Part shown: positions 8,610 through 17,306 of the stretch, piece after piece
How positions within the stretch are numbered: position 1 is the stretch's first letter
Layout of the letters: each line of letters starts with the position of its first letter
NCBI GenBank assembly: GCA_001556025.1
Contig: LSIB01000122.1
Coordinates: forward strand, 53,623 to 117,622
Reading direction: 5' to 3'
Length of the DNA: 64,000 bases
DNA from: Rhizobiales bacterium CCH3-A5
GTDB lineage: Bacteria > Pseudomonadota > Alphaproteobacteria > Rhizobiales > Beijerinckiaceae
Translations under genes and position numbers: made by a program
The notes under the pieces: model-generated
Told to the model about the DNA's origin: nothing
The model's database searches: none
What the model saw: only the letters and a program-made list of their open reading frames with translations

Positions 8610-10106
8610 ATGACAGCGATCACCACGGCCTTCGGTCTCGTCTTCGACCCCTATGTGCTGGCGGTCATCATGGGCTCGGCGGTGTTCGGCATGTTCGTCG
8701 GCGCGATGCCCGGGCTGACGGCCACGATGGCAACAGCTCTTCTGGTGCCGGTGACCTTCTTCATGGCGCCGGTGCCGGCGCTCGGCGCCATCGTCACCGC
8801 CACGGCGATGGCGATCTTCGCCGGCGATATTCCGGCCGCGATGCTGCGCATGCCGGGCACGCCGGCCTCGGCCGCCTATGCCGACGAGAGCTACGAGATG
8901 ATGAAGAAGGGCCAGCTCGACCTCAATATGGGGGTGAATCTGGTCTTCTCGGTCCTCGGTGGCATCTTCGGCGTGCTGGTCCTGATCGTGCTCGCGCCGG
9001 CGCTGGCCGAGGTCGCGATCAATTTTTCGTCCTTCGAGTATTTCTGGCTCGCCTGCCTCGGGCTGACCTGCGCGGTCTTCATCGGCACGGGCGACCCGCT
9101 GAAAGGCCTGCTCTCGCTGTTCATCGGATTGGCCATAGGCTGCGTCGGCATCGATCCGGCGGCAGGCCAGCCGCGCTTCACCTTCGGCAATGTCGATCTG
9201 CTCTCGGGCATCAATTTCATCCCGACCCTGATCGGCATGTTCGCCGTTTCCGAACTGCTGCGCGGCGCTGTGACGATGGAGAAGGGTGGCATGCGGGTGA
9301 CGCAGGCCGTCGGCAATTTGATGACCGGCATGGGCGAGATGTTCCGGAAATACTGGAAGAACTTCCTGCGCGGCTCGATGATCGGCACGGTGATCGGGGC
9401 TCTTCCGGGCGCTGGCGCCGATATCGCCGCCTGGGTGTCCTACGCTGTCTCCAAGAAGCTCTCCAAGGAGCCCGAAAAATTCGGGACCGGACATATCGAG
9501 GGTGTCGTCGATGCCACCTCGGCGAACAATTCGGCCGTCGGCGCAGCCTGGATTCCCGCGCTCGTCTTCGGCATTCCCGGCGATTCGATCACTGCGATCG
9601 TCATCGGCGTGCTCTACATGAAGGGGATGAATCCCGGCCCGAGCGTGTTCCTGCAGACGCCGGAGCTGATCTATGCCGTCTTCATCATCTTCATCCTCGC
9701 CAACCTCATCATGTTCCCGCTCGGCTGGGCGGCCATCAAATCGGCAAAGCAGATTTTGCGCGTGCCGCGCAACATCCTGCTGCCGATCATCCTGATCTTC
9801 TGCATGGTCGGCTCCTTCGCCATGACCAATTCGCTCTACGGCGTGGTGCTGATGGTGGTGATGGGCCTGTTCGGCTGGTTCCTCGAGGAACAGGGCATAC
9901 CCGTCGCGCCGCTGATTCTCGGCCTCGTGCTCGGCGAGATGCTGGAGCAGAACTTCATGAGCTCGATGATCAAGGCCGATGGTTCGTTCCTCGGTTTCCT
10001 CAACCGGCCGATCGCCGGCACGCTCGGGGTCGCGACGCTGCTGCTCTGGGCGGTGATGATCTGGAGAGCCCTGCCGATCGGCAGGGCGCGCGCCGCGCCC
10101 GCCTGA
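8610..10106 (+). CDS. tctA: TctA-family large permease subunit
   Basis: 498 residues, with about twelve membrane segments. It forms the transport channel of the TctCBA carboxylate transporter. Family signatures are visible: GAMPGLTATMATALLVPVT near the N-terminus, ALPGAGADIAAWVSYAVSKK around residues 265-285, then the conserved EGVVDATSANNSAVGA and PALVFGIPGDSITAIVIGVL segments. The ATG at 8610 was chosen because it lies just after the tctB stop; an upstream in-frame ATG at 8559 would lie inside tctB and adds 17 atypical residues. The gene converges with the CoA-transferase gene, 14 bases between stops. Confidence 0.94.
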   Translation: MTAITTAFGLVFDPYVLAVIMGSAVFGMFVGAMPGLTATMATALLVPVTFFMAPVPALGAIVTATAMAIFAGDIPAAMLRMPGTPASAAYADESYEMMKKGQLDLNMGVNLVFSVLGGIFGVLVLIVLAPALAEVAINFSSFEYFWLACLGLTCAVFIGTGDPLKGLLSLFIGLAIGCVGIDPAAGQPRFTFGNVDLLSGINFIPTLIGMFAVSELLRGAVTMEKGGMRVTQAVGNLMTGMGEMFRKYWKNFLRGSMIGTVIGALPGAGADIAAWVSYAVSKKLSKEPEKFGTGHIEGVVDATSANNSAVGAAWIPALVFGIPGDSITAIVIGVLYMKGMNPGPSVFLQTPELIYAVFIIFILANLIMFPLGWAAIKSAKQILRVPRNILLPIILIFCMVGSFAMTNSLYGVVLMVVMGLFGWFLEEQGIPVAPLILGLVLGEMLEQNFMSSMIKADGSFLGFLNRPIAGTLGVATLLLWAVMIWRALPIGRARAAPA

Positions 10107-10120
10107 ACGCCGCTGCCCGC

Positions 10121-11323
10121 TCAGCCGATGGTCCCTGCGGCGCGCAATGTCGCGCGCCGGCCGGCATCTACCCCCAACTCCTCCAGCACCGCATCCGTAT
10201 CCTGCCCCAGCCCCGGCGGGCGATGGCGCAACGGGAGGCGTTCGCCGTCTAGCCTGTACGGCGGCGAGAGAACGGACGGCGCCGCCGCGGCGTCGGGAGC
10301 CACCGACACCATGCCGGCTTGCGTCGCGCGCTGCGAGCGCAGCGCCCGGTTGAGACCCAGCACCTCGCCTGCCGGGATGCCGTGCACGCTAAGCCGCTCC
10401 AGCAGCAGCGCGCGGGGCCGCGCACGCAGTTCCGCTTCGAGTACCGGCAGCAGCTCGGGCCGCGCCTGCGTGCGCTGGAGGTTCGTCGCGAAGCGCGGAT
10501 CGTCTGCGATGTCCGGTCGCTCGATGACATGGCGGCAGAAACGGTCGAACTGGGCGTTGTTGCCGACGGTGATGACGAGCGGGCCGTCGGCCGCCTCGAA
10601 CACGCCATAGGGCACGATCGAGGGATGGGCGTTGCCGTAGCGTAGCGGGTCTTCGCCCAAGGCCAGCGCCTCCAGCCCGTAATAGGAGGTGACGGAGAGG
10701 CCGCAGTCGAACAGCGCCATCTCGATGTGCCGGCCCTTGCCGGTGCGACCGCGCTGGACCAGCGCCGCGAGGATTGCCTGAGCGGAGAACTGGCCGGTAA
10801 AGAGATCGACGATGGCGACGCCGAATTTGAGCGGCGGCTGGTCGTCATTGCCGTTCATGCCCATCAGGCCGGATTCGCCCTGGATGACGAGGTCGTAGCC
10901 GGGGCGGGTCGCCTCCGGTCCGTTGGAACCGTAGCCGGCGATCGAGCAATAGATCAGGCCGGGGTTCAGCGCGCTCAAGGCCTCGTAGCCGAGGCCGAGC
11001 CGGTCGGCCCCGCCGGTCTTGAAGTTCTGGATCAGCACGTCGCTTCTGGCGGCAAGGTCGCGCACGATGGCCAAGCCTTCGGGCTTGCCGAGATCGACGC
11101 CGATGGCGCGCTTGTTGCGATTGACGCTGTTGAAATAGCAGGTGTTGGCTTCTCCCAGCCGAAAGCCCCAGTCGCGCGTGTCGTCGCCGCGGCCGGGATG
11201 CTCGACCTTGATGACCTCGGCCCCGAGATCGCCCAGCACCTGGCCGCACCAGGGGCCGGCGAGGATGCGCGAGAGATCGAGCACGCGGATCCCCGACAGT
11301 GGCAGATCGAGATCGTTGCTCAC
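10121..11323 (-). CDS. Class III CoA-transferase (CaiB/BaiF family)
   Basis: 400 residues. Family III CoA-transferases move CoA from one acyl-CoA to a free carboxylate through an enzyme-bound aspartyl anhydride. The N-terminal PLSGIRVLDLSRILAGPWCG and GAEVIKVEHPGRGDDTRDWG segments are standard, and the catalytic aspartate is most likely Asp173 (GVAIVDLFTG). The GTG start at 11323 overlaps the IclR stop as GTGA; the frame stays open far upstream, but inside the IclR gene. Last gene of the liv-NMO-crotonase-iclR unit. It probably activates the imported acid, sparing ATP. The acyl substrates cannot be read from sequence; itaconate, mesaconate, formyl/oxalate and carnitine-type enzymes share this fold. 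Confidence 0.9.
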   Translation of the reverse strand: MSNDLDLPLSGIRVLDLSRILAGPWCGQVLGDLGAEVIKVEHPGRGDDTRDWGFRLGEANTCYFNSVNRNKRAIGVDLGKPEGLAIVRDLAARSDVLIQNFKTGGADRLGLGYEALSALNPGLIYCSIAGYGSNGPEATRPGYDLVIQGESGLMGMNGNDDQPPLKFGVAIVDLFTGQFSAQAILAALVQRGRTGKGRHIEMALFDCGLSVTSYYGLEALALGEDPLRYGNAHPSIVPYGVFEAADGPLVITVGNNAQFDRFCRHVIERPDIADDPRFATNLQRTQARPELLPVLEAELRARPRALLLERLSVHGIPAGEVLGLNRALRSQRATQAGMVSVAPDAAAAPSVLSPPYRLDGERLPLRHRPPGLGQDTDAVLEELGVDAGRRATLRAAGTIG

Positions 11324-12141
11324 GAGCCCATCACCCCCTCCAGGCTGGCGGCGAGCGCGATCAGGCGTGGGCGGATTTCGCTCATCAGCATCTGCCGGTC
11401 GAGGATGACGCTGGGCGCGCCGCAATTGATCGACATCGGCGGCAGGCCGCCCCCGGGCCGGAACGCCACGGCGATGGCGTCGACCGTCGGCTGCCAGTCG
11501 CCAAAGGAGCGGGCGCAGCCGAATTCGCGGTAGTCGGCGAGCGCGCGCTCGACCCCGTCGCGCAGGCGCGGCCAGCCGGCGTCGTCGACCGAACGGATGT
11601 CGTCGAGGATGGCGCGGCGCTCGGCCTCGTCGCAGACGGCGAGATAGGCCCGGCCCATCGCGCTGCGGGCCATCGAGAGCCGGGAGCCGACATCCATGTT
11701 GAGCGCGATCGCGACCTCGCCCCGGCAGCACTCGATGTAGCGCATGCTGAGCCGGTCGCGGACGCCGAGCCCCACGGAGGCATTGGAGAGGATCGCGATC
11801 TCGCGCATGCCAGGCCGCGCCAGCTGGCGCACGTCGAGGCCTGCCAGCGCGGTGGCCCCGAGCGCGATCAGCGCCGTGCCGAGGCGGTATCCGCCCGATT
11901 CCGGAACGGGATGGAGATAGCCCAGCGTGGTCAGCGTATGGGTCAGACGCGAGACGGTGGAGCGGGCCAGGCCGCAACGTTCGGCGATCTCGGAATTGCC
12001 GAGGGTGCGTTCGCCGCGCCGGAAGCAGGCCAGCACATCGAGCCCGCGCGCCAGCGCCGTGACGAAGTGGCGGTCATCCTTCGTCTCGTCAGGCTCCTCG
12101 GGCGCGGTTGCCCGCTTCGCCATCGCCGGATGCGTGCTCAC
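11320..12141 (-). CDS. IclR-family transcriptional regulator
   Basis: About 273 residues. It carries an N-terminal winged helix-turn-helix (FVTALARGLDVLACF, then SEIAERCGLARSTVSRLTHTL and a wing GYLHPVPESGGYRLG) and a C-terminal IclR effector domain ending in the usual glycine-rich SINCGAPS and a leucine-rich tail. IclR proteins bind small carboxylates or aromatics and control adjacent catabolic genes. The GTG at 12141 has GGAAG at good spacing; ATG at 12123 is an alternative giving 267 residues. It sits 14 bases after the crotonase gene and overlaps the CoA-transferase start, so it is co-transcribed with the genes it probably controls, and it is a candidate for binding the pimF-livK intergenic region. 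Confidence 0.88.
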   Translation of the reverse strand: MSTHPAMAKRATAPEEPDETKDDRHFVTALARGLDVLACFRRGERTLGNSEIAERCGLARSTVSRLTHTLTTLGYLHPVPESGGYRLGTALIALGATALAGLDVRQLARPGMREIAILSNASVGLGVRDRLSMRYIECCRGEVAIALNMDVGSRLSMARSAMGRAYLAVCDEAERRAILDDIRSVDDAGWPRLRDGVERALADYREFGCARSFGDWQPTVDAIAVAFRPGGGLPPMSINCGAPSVILDRQMLMSEIRPRLIALAASLEGVMGS

Positions 12142-12155
12142 GCTCGCTTCCACCC

Positions 12156-12902
12156 TCAGCGCTTCATCAGAAAGGCGGCGAAGGCGGCCTGCGCCTCGGC
12201 CGACATCAGGCGCTCGCCGAAATGGCGTCCTTCGGTCGCGATCGTCTCCGCGACGCTCTGCGCATGGCCGCGCTTCAGCAGCATCTTGGTCAGCGCGACC
12301 GATTGCGGCGGCAGGGCCGCGAGCGCGCGAGCCTTTTCGATCGCCATCGCGAGCGCGCCGCCCTCGGGCGTCACCGCATTGAGCAGGCCGGCGTCGAGCG
12401 CGGTCTCGGGGCCAAAGGCCTCGGCCAGCATCAGCAGTTCGGCGGCGCGCTTGGAACCGGCGATCAGCGGCAGCAGATAGGAGGACGCGCCCTCCGGACA
12501 GAGGCCCAGCGCGACGAAAGGCATGCGGAAGCTCGCGCCCTTGGCCCCGTAGGCCAGGTCGCAATGCAGCAGCATCGTCGTGCCGATGCCGACAGCGAAG
12601 CCTTCCACGGCAGCCACGACCGGCTTCTTCGCTGTCGAGATCGCGGTGAGGAAGTCCATGGCGATGCGTGGACCGGTATCGGCGGCGGCCGCGAAATCCT
12701 TGATGTCGTTGCCGCTCGTGAAGCAGCCGCCGGCGCCGGTCAGCACCATGGCGCGGGTTTCCGCATCGGCCTCGGCGGCCGAGATCGCGTCGATCAGTCC
12801 CTGATAGCTCGCCCGGTCGAGCGCATTCTTGCGCTCGGGCCGGTTCATGGTGATCTGGAGCACGCCGGCTGCGACGGTCTCGGTCAGAACGGTGGCGGTC
12901 AT
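12156..12902 (-). CDS. Enoyl-CoA hydratase/isomerase family protein (isomerase-like active site)
   Basis: 248 residues, crotonase superfamily. The oxyanion-hole region and trimer fold motifs are present ([30 protein letters not shown]). The two glutamates of true hydratases are missing: Thr109 lies where GGGxE has Glu, and Phe129 where PExxLG has Glu. Instead Glu137 in [10 protein letters not shown] matches the single catalytic Glu of delta3-delta2 enoyl-CoA isomerases. It is therefore more likely a double-bond isomerase than a hydratase. The start ATG follows AAGGAAGATGAG. It sits 14 bases after the flavoprotein gene in the liv-iclR-CoA-transferase unit, consistent with handling unsaturated or branched acyl-CoAs. 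Confidence 0.87.
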   Translation of the reverse strand: MTATVLTETVAAGVLQITMNRPERKNALDRASYQGLIDAISAAEADAETRAMVLTGAGGCFTSGNDIKDFAAAADTGPRIAMDFLTAISTAKKPVVAAVEGFAVGIGTTMLLHCDLAYGAKGASFRMPFVALGLCPEGASSYLLPLIAGSKRAAELLMLAEAFGPETALDAGLLNAVTPEGGALAMAIEKARALAALPPQSVALTKMLLKRGHAQSVAETIATEGRHFGERLMSAEAQAAFAAFLMKR

Positions 12903-12916
12903 CTCATCTTCCTTGT

Positions 12917-13873
12917 TCAGACGGTCGTGAGAGCAGTTTTCGCCTGCAGATATTCGGCCTTGAGCCGCGCGATCACCTGCGCGACCGGCGGCGCGTCGTC
13001 GATCAGGCCGACGCCCTGGCCCGAGCCCCAGATATCGCGCCAGGCCTTTGCCGTGCCCGAGCCAAAACTCATCTTGGTCTTGTCGGCGTCGGGCAAGGCA
13101 TCGGGATCGAGCCCCTGCGCTGCGATCGAGGGCTTGAGATAGTTGCCGGGCACGCCGGTGAAATAGGGCGTGTAGACGATGTCGGCCGCGCTCGTCTCGA
13201 CGATCATGTCCTTGTAGCCCTGGGCGGCATTGGCTTCCTGCGTCGCGATGAAGCGCGTGCCGATATAGGCGAGGTCCGCGCCCATCGCCTGCGTCGCCAG
13301 GATCGCCTGGCCGGTCGCGATCGACCCCGACAGGATGATCGGGCCGTCGAAGAAGCGCCTGACCTCGCCGACGAGCGCGAAGGGCGAGAGCGTGCCGGCA
13401 TGGCCGCCGGCCCCGGCGCAGACCAGGATCAGCCCGTCGACGCCGGCCTCCAGCGCCTTTTGCGCATGGCGGATCGTGGTGACGTCGTGGAAGACGAGTC
13501 CGCCATAGGAATGGGCGGCCGTGACCACCTCGCCGGGCGCGCGCAGCGAGGTGATGATGATCGGCACCTGATGTCTGACGCATACCTCCATGTCGTGGCG
13601 CAGGCGATCGTTGCTGGCATGGACGATCTGGTTGACAGCGAAGGGCGCGATCTTGCGGGTCGGGTCCGCCGCCTTCGCCGCCGCGAGTTCGGCCTTGATC
13701 CGGGTGAGCCAGACATCGAGCTGGTCGGCCGGCCTTGCATTCAGCGCCGGAAACGAGCCGACGACGCCGTTCAGGCATTGCGCGATGACGAGCTCCGGAC
13801 CCGAGACGATGAACATCGGCGAGCCTATGACCGGCAGGTCGAGCGCGTTTGCGAGGGAGGAGGGCAGGGCCAT
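12917..13873 (-). CDS. Nitronate monooxygenase / FabK-like FMN oxidoreductase
   Basis: 318 residues, TIM-barrel FMN protein of the 2-nitropropane dioxygenase family. Visible motifs are the N-terminal [15 protein letters not shown], the GAGGHAG loop (154-160, His158), the phosphate-binding GSI (about 183-185) followed by [11 protein letters not shown] (198-208). Members oxidise alkyl nitronates; related proteins include the enoyl reductase FabK. Within an acyl-CoA operon a 2-enoyl-CoA reductase-like role is as plausible as nitronate oxidation; this is inference. It lies 12 bases after livF and 14 before the crotonase gene. Confidence 0.87.
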   Translation of the reverse strand: MALPSSLANALDLPVIGSPMFIVSGPELVIAQCLNGVVGSFPALNARPADQLDVWLTRIKAELAAAKAADPTRKIAPFAVNQIVHASNDRLRHDMEVCVRHQVPIIITSLRAPGEVVTAAHSYGGLVFHDVTTIRHAQKALEAGVDGLILVCAGAGGHAGTLSPFALVGEVRRFFDGPIILSGSIATGQAILATQAMGADLAYIGTRFIATQEANAAQGYKDMIVETSAADIVYTPYFTGVPGNYLKPSIAAQGLDPDALPDADKTKMSFGSGTAKAWRDIWGSGQGVGLIDDAPPVAQVIARLKAEYLQAKTALTTV

Positions 13874-13885
13874 GGTCTCGGTCCG

Positions 13886-14602
13886 TCAGGGGTTCGCCGG
13901 TCCGCCTTCGCGGGCGAGATAGAGATCGTGCAGGCGCGCGAGATCGACCTGGCCCGCCTTCTGGCTGAGCAGGACCTTGCCCGAACGCATCAGGTGGACA
14001 TTGTCGGCGACCGACAGCGCAAGATGCGTGTTCTGCTCGATCAGCGCGATGGTGACGCCCTCGGCCTTGAGCCGGCGCACGATGCCGAGAACCTCCTTGA
14101 CGATGACCGGCGCGAGGCCAAGCGAGGGCTCGTCGATCAGCAGGATGCGGGGCTCGCTCATCATGCCGCGTCCCATCGCGACCATCTGCGCCTCGCCGCC
14201 GGAGAGCGAGCCGGCCGCCTGGCCACGGCGCTCCCTCAGACGCGGAAACAGGTCGTAGACGCGCTCCAGATTGCGCGATTGCGCCTTGCGGCAGCGGCGC
14301 GGATAGGCCCCGAGCGCAAGGTTCTCCTCGACGCTCATGTCCTTGAAGACGAGCCGGCCCTCGGGAACCATGACGAGTCCGGCCTCGATCAGGTCCCATG
14401 TCTTCGCCTTCAGGGCGCGGCCGTCGAGCCTGATCTCGCCCTGATGCGGCACGAGGCCCATCAGCGCGCGAAACAGCGTGGTCTTGCCAGCGCCGTTGGG
14501 TCCGACGATGGCCGTGAGTTCGCCCTTTGGGAAGGCGAGCGAGACGTCCCAGAGCACGTTGATCGCGCCATAGCCGGCGCGGAGGTTGCGAACCTCAAGC
14601 AT
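13886..14602 (-). CDS. livF: Branched-chain amino acid-type ABC transporter ATPase LivF
   Basis: 238 residues. One of two cytoplasmic ATPases of a HAAT (Liv) importer. Walker A GPNGAGKT (34-41), signature LSGGE (133-137) and Walker B ILLIDEPS (153-160) are all intact, with the LivF-typical [21 protein letters not shown] segment. The start overlaps the livG stop by eight bases. The C-terminus is short, as usual for LivF. Context with CoA-transferase, crotonase and the pim-like genes suggests that the complex imports carboxylic acids rather than, or in addition to, leucine, isoleucine and valine. Confidence 0.93.
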   Translation of the reverse strand: MLEVRNLRAGYGAINVLWDVSLAFPKGELTAIVGPNGAGKTTLFRALMGLVPHQGEIRLDGRALKAKTWDLIEAGLVMVPEGRLVFKDMSVEENLALGAYPRRCRKAQSRNLERVYDLFPRLRERRGQAAGSLSGGEAQMVAMGRGMMSEPRILLIDEPSLGLAPVIVKEVLGIVRRLKAEGVTIALIEQNTHLALSVADNVHLMRSGKVLLSQKAGQVDLARLHDLYLAREGGPANP

Positions 14603-15308
14603 CGGCCGTCCCCGTATAGCTCTCGACCACGGCCGGGTCGCGGAAGACCTCGTCGGGAGTGCCGTCGGCGATCAACTGGCCAAAATTAAGGACCACGGCG
14701 CGCGAGCACAGCGTCGAAATCGTCTCGATGTCGTGCTCGACGATGACGATGCTCAGGCCATAGCGCTCGTGCAACTCGCGCAGCTTGGCGATGAAGCGGC
14801 GCTTGGCCTGGCTTTCGAGGCCGGCCAGCACCTCGTCGAGCAGCAGCAACCGCGGGTTCGTCGCCAGCGCCTTGGCCACTTCGAGGCGCTTCAGCTCCTG
14901 CAGGGCAAGCTCGGTGGCGGCGTCGCGCCCGGCATGTTCGGCGAGCTCCATCACCTGCAGGAGCTCGTCGATACGGGCGGGGTCGGATCTGCCTGCGCCA
15001 AAAACCTGCGCGACCGTCAGGTTCTCGCGCACGGTGAGGTGGTGCATCGGCTGCGGAATCTGGAAGGTGCGGCCGAGGCCAAGCCTGGCGCGGGCGTGCA
15101 GCGCCATTCCGCCGATCTCGCGCTCCTCGAACAGGATGCGTCCCGATCGCGGCCGCACGAGGCCCGAGATGGTATTGAAAAGCGTCGTCTTGCCGGCGCC
15201 GTTGGGGCCGACGAGACCGAGGATTTCGCCGGCCCCCATCGCGAAGGACACCTCCTTCAGCGCGACGAGCCCGCCGAAACGGACGGTGACGTCCTCAAAC
15301 CGCAGCAT
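14595..15308 (-). CDS. livG: Branched-chain amino acid-type ABC transporter ATPase LivG
   Basis: 237 residues. Walker A GPNGAGKT (34-41) and Walker B LLLLDEV (154-160) are present. The signature region reads ATELALQELKRLEVAKALA instead of LSGGQ; such divergence is common in the LivG clade and does not argue against activity. The LivG-typical GLGRTFQIPQPMHHLTVRENL is present. It overlaps livM by 14 bases and livF by eight, showing tight translational coupling. It should pair with LivF as a heterodimer on LivH-LivM. Confidence 0.93.
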   Translation of the reverse strand: MLRFEDVTVRFGGLVALKEVSFAMGAGEILGLVGPNGAGKTTLFNTISGLVRPRSGRILFEEREIGGMALHARARLGLGRTFQIPQPMHHLTVRENLTVAQVFGAGRSDPARIDELLQVMELAEHAGRDAATELALQELKRLEVAKALATNPRLLLLDEVLAGLESQAKRRFIAKLRELHERYGLSIVIVEHDIETISTLCSRAVVLNFGQLIADGTPDEVFRDPAVVESYTGTADA

Positions 15309-16266
15309 GGGCGGCTCCCGTCGTCTTGGTCACTGTCTTCTTCTTGCCGAACAGCCCGAACAGGCCGTTGGGCGCGATCAGGATCATGCCGGCGAGCAGG
15401 ACGCCGAGGATGATCTGGTGGCCGACCGGCAGGATCGCCTTGGCGACCAGCTGGTCGAACAAATAGATCGCGACCGCGCCCGCGACGGGCCCGAGGATGG
15501 TGCGGTAGCCGCCGAAGATCGCGGCGATGATCGGCAGCACCGACCAGTTGCCGGAGAAGGCGTAGTCCGGTTCGAGGAAGTTGATGATGTGGGCGTTCAT
15601 CGCGCCGAACAGCCCGGTGATGAAGGCCGAAAGCAGCAGCATCCAGGCCTTGAGCAAGGTCGCATTGACGCCGACGACGCGTGTCGCGTCCTCGCTTTCG
15701 GCCATGGCGCGCAGAGCCGTGCCGACATGACTCGCCTTCACCGCGCGATAGGCCAGCAGGCACAGACCCACCATGACGACGAGCAGCCAGTAGCTGCCGA
15801 TGCGGCTGGAGAAATCGACGCCGGCGATGGTCGGCAGCACCGGGAAGCGCGCGAAGCCCGCCGAGCCGCCGGTGAGCCAGCTCAGCTCGGTCGCGAGGAT
15901 CTTGAAGATGTGCGCATAGGCGAGGATGGCGAGCGCGAAATAGGGGCCCGACAGCCTCAGCGCCGGCAGCATGGCCAGCGATGAGAGCGCCGCGACCGCG
16001 CCGCCGGCCAACAGCGCGAGCGGCACCGGCAGGCCGGCCTTGGCCGAGAGCAGCGCCGAGGCATAGGCCCCGACGCCGAAGAAGGCGGCATGGCCGAAGG
16101 AGACCATGCCGCCGAGATTGCCGAGCAGCGCCCAGGCAAGCGCGACGCCCGCCACGATAAGTCCGGAGACCATCAGCCCCATGATGTAGCCGTTGCCGCC
16201 ATAGACCAGCGGGACGATGCAGGCCGCCAGCACGAGCAGGATACCGGGGAGGTTCTTCAGGATCAT
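15295..16266 (-). CDS. livM: Branched-chain amino acid-type ABC permease LivM
   Basis: 323 residues, nine to ten hydrophobic segments. Typical LivM elements are GNLGGMVSFGHAAFFGVGAYASALL (about 50-74) and the ABC-coupling loop RAVKASHVGTALRAMAESEDATRVVGVN (about 173-200), then a long membrane tail ending with NGLFGLFGKKK. It starts four bases after the livH stop. It forms the membrane channel with LivH. Confidence 0.93.
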   Translation of the reverse strand: MILKNLPGILLVLAACIVPLVYGGNGYIMGLMVSGLIVAGVALAWALLGNLGGMVSFGHAAFFGVGAYASALLSAKAGLPVPLALLAGGAVAALSSLAMLPALRLSGPYFALAILAYAHIFKILATELSWLTGGSAGFARFPVLPTIAGVDFSSRIGSYWLLVVMVGLCLLAYRAVKASHVGTALRAMAESEDATRVVGVNATLLKAWMLLLSAFITGLFGAMNAHIINFLEPDYAFSGNWSVLPIIAAIFGGYRTILGPVAGAVAIYLFDQLVAKAILPVGHQIILGVLLAGMILIAPNGLFGLFGKKKTVTKTTGAAHAAV

Positions 16267-16270
16267 CGCC

Positions 16271-17143
16271 TCAGCCCCGCCGCGCCCGGGCGCCGAAGAG
16301 CCCGTTCGGCATGAAGAAGAGCACGAGCAGGAACAGCACCATGCCGACGAGTTCCTGCAGCGCCGAACTCGCCAGCGTCACCGTCATCGCCTCGGTGACG
16401 CCGAGCAACAGCGCCGCGCAGAAGACGCCGGGGATCGAGCCGACGCCGGCCAGCACCGTGACGACGAAGGCCTTGACCGTCAGCGCGGGGCCGAGCGCCG
16501 GCTGGACCACGCTCATCGTGAAGAGCGCGACGCCGGCCACGCTGGCGAGAATCCCGGCGACGAGGAAGGCTGCGAGTTCGACCCGGCGCGGATCGATGCC
16601 CATCAGCATGGCGGCGTCGCGGTTGGAGGAAACGGCGCGCACCGCGCGGCCATACCAGCTCAGCTTCAGCCACCACCATAGCGCCGTCATCACGGCAAGG
16701 CTGACGACGAAGGCGGCGAGCTCGCCCTTCATCGCATAGACGGTGTGGAAGGAGAGCGCGTCCTGCAGCACCGGCGAATTGGTCGAGCGCACATCGCTGG
16801 CGAAGACCAGGAGAATGCCGTTGGTCAGGATGATGCCGATGGCGAAGGTCAGGATCAGCGAGTTGAGTTCGCGATGGAGCTTGATGCGGTCGATCAGAAG
16901 GTAGACCGCGACCGAGACGACAGCGGTGACAGCGAAGGCGAGTGGGATCGCGGCGTAAGGGTTCCACCCCGTTCGGCTCTCGATGAAATAGGCCATGTAA
17001 GCGGCCAGAAGCACGAGTTCGCCATGGGCGAGGTTGATGATCTTCATCGCCCCGAAGGTCAGCGCGATGCCGAGAGCCACGAGCGCATAGACCGAGCCGA
17101 CGAGCAGGCCGGAGAAGATCGCTTGCTGGGAGAGTTCGAGCAT
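16271..17143 (-). CDS. livH: Branched-chain amino acid-type ABC permease LivH
   Basis: 290 residues, about eight membrane helices. The N-terminal GLLVGSVYALVALGIALTFG and KIINLAHGELVLLAAYMAYF motifs and the coupling loop RAVSSNRDAAMLMGID are diagnostic of LivH. It follows livK after 163 bases that hold a palindromic repeat; there is no strong ribosome binding site (only a weak purine stretch). It forms the heterodimeric channel with LivM. Confidence 0.93.
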   Translation of the reverse strand: MLELSQQAIFSGLLVGSVYALVALGIALTFGAMKIINLAHGELVLLAAYMAYFIESRTGWNPYAAIPLAFAVTAVVSVAVYLLIDRIKLHRELNSLILTFAIGIILTNGILLVFASDVRSTNSPVLQDALSFHTVYAMKGELAAFVVSLAVMTALWWWLKLSWYGRAVRAVSSNRDAAMLMGIDPRRVELAAFLVAGILASVAGVALFTMSVVQPALGPALTVKAFVVTVLAGVGSIPGVFCAALLLGVTEAMTVTLASSALQELVGMVLFLLVLFFMPNGLFGARARRG

Positions 17144-17182
17144 GAGGCGGGGTTTCGGCCTGTCTTTAGCGCTTCACACGCC

Positions 17183-17283
17183 ATCATCCCGGGCGACCGC
17201 AGGGAGACCCGGGATCCATTCCTGAACCTTGCGATGGTCAGGCATGGATCCCGGGTCTTCGCTTCGCTGCGCCCGGGATGACT
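17183..17283. repeat. Palindromic intergenic repeat between livK and livH
   Basis: The inner arms AGACCCGGGATCCAT and ATGGATCCCGGGTCT are a perfect 15-bp inverted repeat. The outer arms ATCATCCCGGGC and GCCCGGGATGAC match 11 of 12. This nested hairpin is typical of dispersed alphaproteobacterial palindromic elements. Inside the liv unit it may lower permease expression relative to the binding protein. Confidence 0.85.
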
Positions 17284-17306
17284 GCGCGTTTGTCAGATTG
17301 TGACGT

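Noticed and set aside
12156..14399. A 747-residue minus-strand protein and a 618-residue one at 10121-11977
   Set aside because: Only the C-terminal parts are protein-like (crotonase and CoA-transferase); the upstream parts overlap the NMO/LivF and IclR genes in shadow frames with arginine-rich nonsense composition.
14595..15308. LivG as an inactive ATPase because LSGGQ is missing
   Set aside because: The LivG clade commonly has divergent signature sequences, and Walker A and B motifs are intact.
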